Positions 13,276 through 17,558 of a stretch of DNA of 17,558 bases are shown piece by piece; position 1 is the stretch's first letter, and the number at the start of each line of letters is the position of its first letter. The notes under the pieces were generated by a model that saw only the letters and a program-made list of their open reading frames with translations, did not search any database and was not told where the DNA came from. This stretch comes from JAPWJZ01 sp038247245 (lineage in GTDB: Bacteria; Pseudomonadota; Alphaproteobacteria; Micavibrionales; UBA2020): contig JBBRVE010000065.1 in assembly GCA_038247245.1 (NCBI GenBank), positions 1 to 17,558 of the forward strand, given 5' to 3'. The position numbers and the translations under genes are program-made.

Positions 13276-13992
13276 ATGCCCGCACAGTATTCCTATTTCC
13301 GCGCTGAAGGGACGAGCCTTGCCGCGATTGATACAATCGCCGCCGCAAAGCAGGAAGTCGAAGACATGCGCTGGCTGCTCTGCCAGCGTTACGATGCAAG
13401 CTCTGTTGTGGGCTGGCTCGATAACCAGACGGGCCGCTACACCATCCATGAATTCCAGTTCGGCCTGCCATCTGTCGCGCCCGAAGGATGGGTCAGCACG
13501 CGCCCCGAGCATCAAAGCGAAGGCGCGGTAGAACGCGCTATGCCCCCGGCCGGATCTGCGGATCATTTTTACATCATCAATTTCGCAGGTCTCATCGAAC
13601 GCGCCGCCGGCAAGCAACGCCTTGAACATGTGCTGGGCAGCGGCGAGATGGCGTATCGTGACATGGCGGCAAAAGCGAAAACCTCCGACCGTTTCGTGCG
13701 CTACACAATGCTTGGCGACGGCGACAAACCGGCGGGTGAGGTGGCACAGGAGGATTTCCGCTTATTTACCGTCATCAGCGGCCCGTGGCAGAGCGCCGAC
13801 CCGCTGGCGCACCAGAAAATGGGCGACCATTTTTATATCCGCGTGCCGAACCGCGCCGATACCGATATCCCGCAATTCACGCCGCCCGATGCCGTACGCA
13901 TACCCTATGACGATATGCTGAAAATCGATGCGGCGGAACGCCTCGCCGCCTTCAACCGCACGCGCGCGGCGTCGTTCGATCCGGGGATATAA
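13276..13992 (+). CDS. Orphan protein, 238 aa, G-x-S-L motif family member C
   Basis: The family is not recognised. It is soluble, with no signal peptide. It begins YSYFRAEGTSLAAI (5-18), followed by a long charged helix (to ~40) and EFQFGLPSVAPEGW. The centre has PPAGSADHFYIINFAGLIERAA, then RFVRYTML (139-146) and near the C-terminus HFYIRVPN (185-192) and FTPPDAV (201-207). The next gene encodes a paralogue of identical length with the same blocks in the same order. The N-terminal G-x-S-L-x-A also resembles the starts of the 433- and 354-aa orphans on the left of the window. ATG at 13276, 3 bp after the 59-aa gene; the ribosome site is weak, which suggests coupling. Confidence 0.82.
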   Translation: MPAQYSYFRAEGTSLAAIDTIAAAKQEVEDMRWLLCQRYDASSVVGWLDNQTGRYTIHEFQFGLPSVAPEGWVSTRPEHQSEGAVERAMPPAGSADHFYIINFAGLIERAAGKQRLEHVLGSGEMAYRDMAAKAKTSDRFVRYTMLGDGDKPAGEVAQEDFRLFTVISGPWQSADPLAHQKMGDHFYIRVPNRADTDIPQFTPPDAVRIPYDDMLKIDAAERLAAFNRTRAASFDPGI

Positions 13993-13993
13993 C

Positions 13994-14710
13994 ATGGGCG
14001 CCGAATATTCATACTTCCGAGCCGAAGGGTTGTCGCTGGTCGCCGTTGAAACGGTGAACGAAGCGCGCGCAGAATTGAAATCACTGCGCCGCAACCTGAC
14101 GGAGCGTTATAATGCCGCCGATGTCTGGGGCAGCCTGCGCGATGGCCATTACGAAATTGGCGAATTTCTGTATCACGACGAAGCAAAAGTGCCCGCCGGC
14201 TGGGACATGCGCAAACAGATGAGTCATGACCAGCAACGCGTCGATGCCATCTTCGCGCAGCCGCCCGCAGGCTCGCCCGAGCATTTCAACATCGCCGCTA
14301 TTGCAGGATTGATGGCACGCGCCGCGACATTGCAGCGCATCGAAGCGGCATTGGGCATTGGCGATATGCCGGAACGCAGCATGCCCGCCGGTCGCTATAG
14401 CGGATCTTTCGTTCGCTATTCCTCGGTCGAGGGTAGTGTCCGCGTGGACGGCCAGGAAGCGGGCGTGCTCCGTGATTATTATACCTTCATGTTCGCATCC
14501 AACAGCCCCGTACGCGGCGGCGACCCGATCGATCATATCAAGCTGGATGGTAACTGGTATCTGCGCGTGCCGAATATCAAGGGCACAGAGACGCCCGTCT
14601 GCGTGCCCGCTGATGCGGAAAAGATCGAATATGCGGAAATGTTGAAGCTTGACCGCATCGAAAATATGAACCGCTTCCCCCGCCCGCGCGGCATGACGCC
14701 TGCGCCTTAA
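13994..14710 (+). CDS. Orphan protein, 238 aa, G-x-S-L motif family member D
   Basis: Tandem paralogue of the preceding gene and the same length. MGAEYSYFRAEGLSLVAV (1-18) aligns with MPAQYSYFRAEGTSLAAI. PPAGSPEHFNIAAIAGLMARAA aligns with PPAGSADHFYIINFAGLIERAA, FVRYSS with FVRYTM, and NWYLRVPN with HFYIRVPN. It is cytosolic by appearance and its function is unknown. The start at 13994 is chosen because it lies one base after the preceding stop and aligns with the paralogue's start; an in-frame ATG at 13928 lies inside the preceding gene. GGGGAT just upstream (13982-13987) may serve as the ribosome site. The gene ends 18 bp from the convergent membrane-protein gene. Confidence 0.82.
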   Translation: MGAEYSYFRAEGLSLVAVETVNEARAELKSLRRNLTERYNAADVWGSLRDGHYEIGEFLYHDEAKVPAGWDMRKQMSHDQQRVDAIFAQPPAGSPEHFNIAAIAGLMARAATLQRIEAALGIGDMPERSMPAGRYSGSFVRYSSVEGSVRVDGQEAGVLRDYYTFMFASNSPVRGGDPIDHIKLDGNWYLRVPNIKGTETPVCVPADAEKIEYAEMLKLDRIENMNRFPRPRGMTPAP

Positions 14711-14728
14711 ACGCGCAAGGGGGTTGCC

Positions 14729-15223
14729 TTAAAACGGCAATGCCAGTTTATCGGCCGCGCCCAGACACCACATCACGGTCAGCGCAAACCCGTTCAGCGC
14801 CAGATACGCCTTCAGGAACAGCGATTTTTCAAAGAATACGCCGCAATAACAAATGCCAAGTCCCGCAATGACAAAGGGCAACATCCAGTCATAACCGACG
14901 GGTGTCATGTAGCGGTTCACGCTTTGCGCGAAAATATACAGGATGACGATGCCGACCGTCGCCAGCATGCCGGCCATGGTGAATGTTCCCAGTTGCGCAC
15001 GGTCGCGGTCGAACAGGCAGGCCAACACAAGGTTCACGCCCGACAATACCAGCACCGCCGTTACCCACAGCATGGGCTGCGGGAAAGACGAATATTTGTG
15101 CATGAGGGTGATCGACAGGAAACTGCACGGCACCGCAATCGCAAGGCTGATTGCGAAAGGCAGCACGATCTGCGTGCTGGTCAGCATTTTCAGCAGCGGC
15201 GTGCGCGCTGTACCTGTGGGCAT
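14729..15223 (-). CDS. Inner-membrane protein of unknown function, 164 aa
   Basis: I do not recognise the family. Five hydrophobic segments are visible at about residues 18-40, 50-70, 78-99, 112-131 and 136-155, with short loops (DRDRAQ; SVNRYMTPVGYDW). No catalytic motif stands out. The ATG at 15223 has AGGT about 7 bases upstream. It lies 95 bp downstream of the P-loop protein gene on the same strand, with a small inverted repeat ACCGT/ACGGT between them, so an operon is possible but not certain. Confidence 0.72.
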   Translation of the reverse strand: MPTGTARTPLLKMLTSTQIVLPFAISLAIAVPCSFLSITLMHKYSSFPQPMLWVTAVLVLSGVNLVLACLFDRDRAQLGTFTMAGMLATVGIVILYIFAQSVNRYMTPVGYDWMLPFVIAGLGICYCGVFFEKSLFLKAYLALNGFALTVMWCLGAADKLALPF

Positions 15224-15318
15224 GGTTTCTACCTATGGGGAAAAGACATTCACACAATTCCAATTTACCAAAGAATCGTGAAGGACGGCCTAATTAACCG
15301 TGGTATTTCAACGGTATT

Positions 15319-15921
15319 TTAAGCAGTTTTTAGGGATATGGCATGCATCAGGATTTTACGTGCCGCTTCAACGGGTGACATATGCGTGACGTCGAGCGTC
15401 AATTCTGTCGCCAAGCCCGTTATTAACACGTCGCGCGCCGCGTATTTGGCGGGCGCGGCGGGGTCGGTTTCCTTCATGCGGGCGCTGCGGTTGCCCGTCG
15501 TAATGCGGCGTATATGTTCTTCGACATCGCTGATGACAAGGCGGACGGGAATATAAATGCCGCCGCGTTCATCCGCCACGCGTTTCATGTTCAGCATATG
15601 CTTGCGGTCTTCGTCGTCGCCTTCGAACAATCCGTTCGTTAAAACGAAACTGAATTCACGCGGCGAGATATGCACCATCGTATCGGCAACGGCATCCCAT
15701 ATCTTTATCACGTTATCCCAGATGCGCGCGGGCAGGGGCGTCTTGCCGTCCAGCCGCACAAGGCTGAACAGCGGATTGTTGATAAGGTGATTGTCGACAA
15801 GCCGGATATCGCACAGCTTCAGCATTTCCTGCGCGATGGTGTATTTCCCCGTGCCGGGCGCGCCCAGCAGGTGGATAACGGCACCCTCGACCTTAAATTC
15901 AGGAAGCGCGGATGAGTTCAT
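15319..15921 (-). CDS. P-loop NTPase, small-kinase-like, 200 aa
   Basis: A probable nucleoside/small-molecule kinase-like P-loop protein. The P-loop is HLLGAPGTGKYT (17-28): GxxGxGK is intact, but Tyr27 stands where Ser or Thr normally follows the lysine, with Thr28 next. VDNHLINNP (42-50) lies where small kinases bind substrate. A lid-like arginine segment RRITTGNRSARMKETDP lies near residues 138-154. The length (200 aa) fits the adenylate kinase/gluconate kinase/AAA_33 size class. The ATG at 15921 lies inside the last codons of the upstream rRNA methyltransferase gene (23-bp overlap in another frame), which suggests translational coupling. The substrate is unknown. Confidence 0.72.
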   Translation of the reverse strand: MNSSALPEFKVEGAVIHLLGAPGTGKYTIAQEMLKLCDIRLVDNHLINNPLFSLVRLDGKTPLPARIWDNVIKIWDAVADTMVHISPREFSFVLTNGLFEGDDEDRKHMLNMKRVADERGGIYIPVRLVISDVEEHIRRITTGNRSARMKETDPAAPAKYAARDVLITGLATELTLDVTHMSPVEAARKILMHAISLKTA

Positions 15922-17524
15922 ACAGCGCGACCGCGGCAGCGTTCGACACGTTCAGGCTCGAAATCGGGCCCGAGGTCGGCAGCTTCGCCAGCACATCGCA
16001 GTTTTCTGCAACAAGGCGGCGTAGGCCGTCGCCTTCCGCACCCATCACGAGGCACACTTTGCCGGTAGTGGTGAGTTGCGAAATCGTTTCCTCGCCTTCT
16101 TCAGCAAGGCCGATGCAGAAGAAACCTGCATTTTTCAGCTGTTCCAGCGCGCGGCTCAGGTTTACTTCGCGCAAGACAGGCACATGCTCGACCGCGCCGG
16201 ATGCTGTTTTCGCCAGCGTGCCGGTGATGTCGGGCGCATGCAATTTCTGCACGATGACGCCGATGGCGCCGAATGCCGAAGCGGAGCGCAAAATCGCGCC
16301 CACGTTATGCGGGTCGGTGACCTGATCCAGCATCACGATCTTGGCGTTGTCGGGTGCGGTCAGCAGGAAGTCGGCAAGATCCGGATCTTCCAGCGGCTGC
16401 GCATCCAGCAACAGGCCCTGGTGAACCGCATCGCGCGGCAACAGGCGGTCGATATCGACGTTTTCAACAAACATCGGCTGCGGCAGTTTTTCGCCTTCGG
16501 CCTGCATTTGCTCGTACGCTTCGCGGATCGCTTCGTAACCGCTTGTCGTCACCATCAAACGCTGGTGCAGGCGCTTTGGGTTGCGAAGTGCAGCGGTGAC
16601 GGCATGCACGCCGTACAGGAACGCGGAAGAGGGCGAGCCGTAACCGGGACGGTCGGATTTCAGGCGTCCAGCGGTTTCGGGCGAAGCCGCGCGCAACGGC
16701 TCCATCGCCGCCACTGCATCTTCATCCAGCTGGAAATCGCGCGAACGCGACGGGCGTTTATCAAAATCACGCGAGCCTTTGCCATGGCCGAAGGGTTTGC
16801 CGCCGCCGCCGCCGCCGCGACGCTCGAAGCTGCCACCACCGCCTTCGCGGCGTTCATAGGGTTTTTTGAAAGGGCGGTCGCCACCGGAGCGTTCGGGGCG
16901 GTCACCACCCGAGCGTTCAGGACGGTCAAAAGAACGTGCAGGGCGCTCGGAGCGCTCGCCGGACGGGCGCGCCGGACGATCGCTGCTCCATTCGCGTTTC
17001 TGGTAGGGACGGTCGCTGCCGCCTTCCGAGCGTTCGCGGAAGGGCTTCTTGAAGGGGCGGTCACCGCCACCCGAGCGTTCAGGACGGTCAAACGAGCGCG
17101 CAGGACGCTCGGCGCGGTCACCCGACGGGCGGGCAGGGCGGTCGCCCGACCATTCGCGCTTCTTATAAGGCGCGCGTTCGCCACCAGCGGAAGCACCGCC
17201 TTCGCGGCGTTCATAGGGCTTTTTAAAGGGACGGTCCCCGCCGCCGCCGGAGCGTTCCGGGCGGTCATTCGACCATTCACGCTTCTTATAAGGGGGCTTG
17301 GAGCCGCCAGAATCACGGGAGTCGAAACGGGGCTTGCTGTCGCGGCTGCCAAACCCGCCGCCCGCGCCATCGCGTTTCACGTAAGGCTTGCTGCCGCCAC
17401 GGGCGCCGCCTCTATCGCCTTCAAATTTCTTGCCAAAACCGCCAGCACCCGGCTTACGGGGGCCTTTGCCGCCGCCGCCAAATTTTTTGCCTTTTGACTG
17501 GAATTTGTTATCGTTCTGTGACAT
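15899..17524 (-). CDS. rlmB: 23S rRNA (guanosine-2'-O-)-methyltransferase RlmB with long repetitive N-terminal extension, 541 aa
   Basis: The C-terminal part (about 301-541) is a complete SpoU/TrmH SPOUT methyltransferase, matching E. coli RlmB (243 aa), which 2'-O-methylates G2251 of 23S rRNA. It has an L30e-like substrate-binding region starting FLYGVHAV (302-309), motif 1 NVGAILRSASAFG (407-419), motif 2 VMGAEGDGLRRL (493-504) and motif 3 SLNVSNAAAVALYE (523-536). Residues 1-300 are low-complexity, rich in Arg, Gly, Lys, Pro and Ser, with three repeats starting PY(K/Q)KREWS at 78, 119 and 173. The extension is basic and surely disordered, and it may bind RNA or ribosomes. The ATG at 17524 follows a purine-rich GAAAGAAG. 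The long open frames opposite this gene are artefacts of its GC-rich repeats. Confidence 0.9.
   Translation of the reverse strand: MSQNDNKFQSKGKKFGGGGKGPRKPGAGGFGKKFEGDRGGARGGSKPYVKRDGAGGGFGSRDSKPRFDSRDSGGSKPPYKKREWSNDRPERSGGGGDRPFKKPYERREGGASAGGERAPYKKREWSGDRPARPSGDRAERPARSFDRPERSGGGDRPFKKPFRERSEGGSDRPYQKREWSSDRPARPSGERSERPARSFDRPERSGGDRPERSGGDRPFKKPYERREGGGGSFERRGGGGGGKPFGHGKGSRDFDKRPSRSRDFQLDEDAVAAMEPLRAASPETAGRLKSDRPGYGSPSSAFLYGVHAVTAALRNPKRLHQRLMVTTSGYEAIREAYEQMQAEGEKLPQPMFVENVDIDRLLPRDAVHQGLLLDAQPLEDPDLADFLLTAPDNAKIVMLDQVTDPHNVGAILRSASAFGAIGVIVQKLHAPDITGTLAKTASGAVEHVPVLREVNLSRALEQLKNAGFFCIGLAEEGEETISQLTTTGKVCLVMGAEGDGLRRLVAENCDVLAKLPTSGPISSLNVSNAAAVALYELIRAS
16817..17293 (-). repeat. 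In-gene repeats coding the RlmB extension
   Basis: Three degenerate units of about 41, 54 and 64 codons start at 17293, 17170 and 17008 (minus strand). Each encodes PY(K/Q)KREWS, DRP, (in units 2 and 3) ERPARSFDRPERSGG, and DRPFKKP(Y/F) in order. The third unit carries an extra internal copy of DRPERSGG. The DNA is as repetitive as the protein, so unit number may vary between strains. Confidence 0.8.
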
Positions 17525-17558
17525 AAAGCTACTTCTTTCGTTGATTTCTGGCAGTAAC

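Noticed and set aside
15291..15320. ACCGT/ACGGT inverted repeat as terminator of the P-loop gene
   Set aside because: Only a 5-bp stem with a 9-base loop and no real T-tract on the minus strand.
16076..17497. Plus-strand open frame of 473 codons opposite rlmB
   Set aside because: It mirrors the repetitive GC-rich coding of rlmB; the protein is low-complexity Ala/Arg/Phe without motifs, while the minus strand encodes a complete SPOUT domain.

Overview
The window is bacterial and best fits an alphaproteobacterium. The reasons are a GC-rich, alphaproteobacterial-looking coding sequence, a membrane-anchored CycM-type cytochrome c, a DNA polymerase I whose N-terminus resembles alphaproteobacterial PolA, and many genes without close familiar relatives. 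A Micavibrio-like or Rhodospirillales-like organism is possible, but nothing in the sequence fixes the genus.

Left part (1-4760), accessory in character. It opens with three copies of a ~51-bp tandem repeat that can fold into hairpins, followed by a small minus-strand orphan gene. An AT-rich, gene-poor stretch (499-843) holds a palindrome and possible leader ORFs, and then come plus-strand gene remnants with broken frames (844-1376). Next are three plus-strand orphan genes (433, 166 and 354 aa). The first and third look like diverged copies of each other. This part ends at the 3' side of a tRNA-Ser(CGA) gene, a common integration point for islands, but no integrase or att duplication is visible.

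Middle part (4760-12980), mostly housekeeping. It holds a secreted six-cysteine protein with an NTR/TIMP-like look and a 68-aa orphan. A bidirectional terminator follows, then the minus-strand pair xanthine phosphoribosyltransferase (gpt) and cytochrome c. Two half-size EamA transporters overlap by ATGA and seem to have opposite membrane orientations. They converge on a DkgB-like aldo/keto reductase that lies downstream of polA. Divergent from polA is a SAM-dependent methyltransferase.

Right part (12980-17558). A compact plus-strand operon holds a 59-aa TTG-start gene and two tandem 238-aa paralogues of unknown function, which share a short N-terminal motif with the 433- and 354-aa orphans on the left. 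On the minus strand are a membrane protein, a P-loop kinase-like protein whose start overlaps the end of the upstream gene, and that upstream gene, an RlmB-type 23S rRNA 2'-O-methyltransferase with a ~300-residue repetitive Arg/Gly-rich N-terminal extension.

The most promising undescribed material is the G-x-S-L motif orphan family (four members at two loci), the antiparallel half-transporter pair and the RlmB extension.
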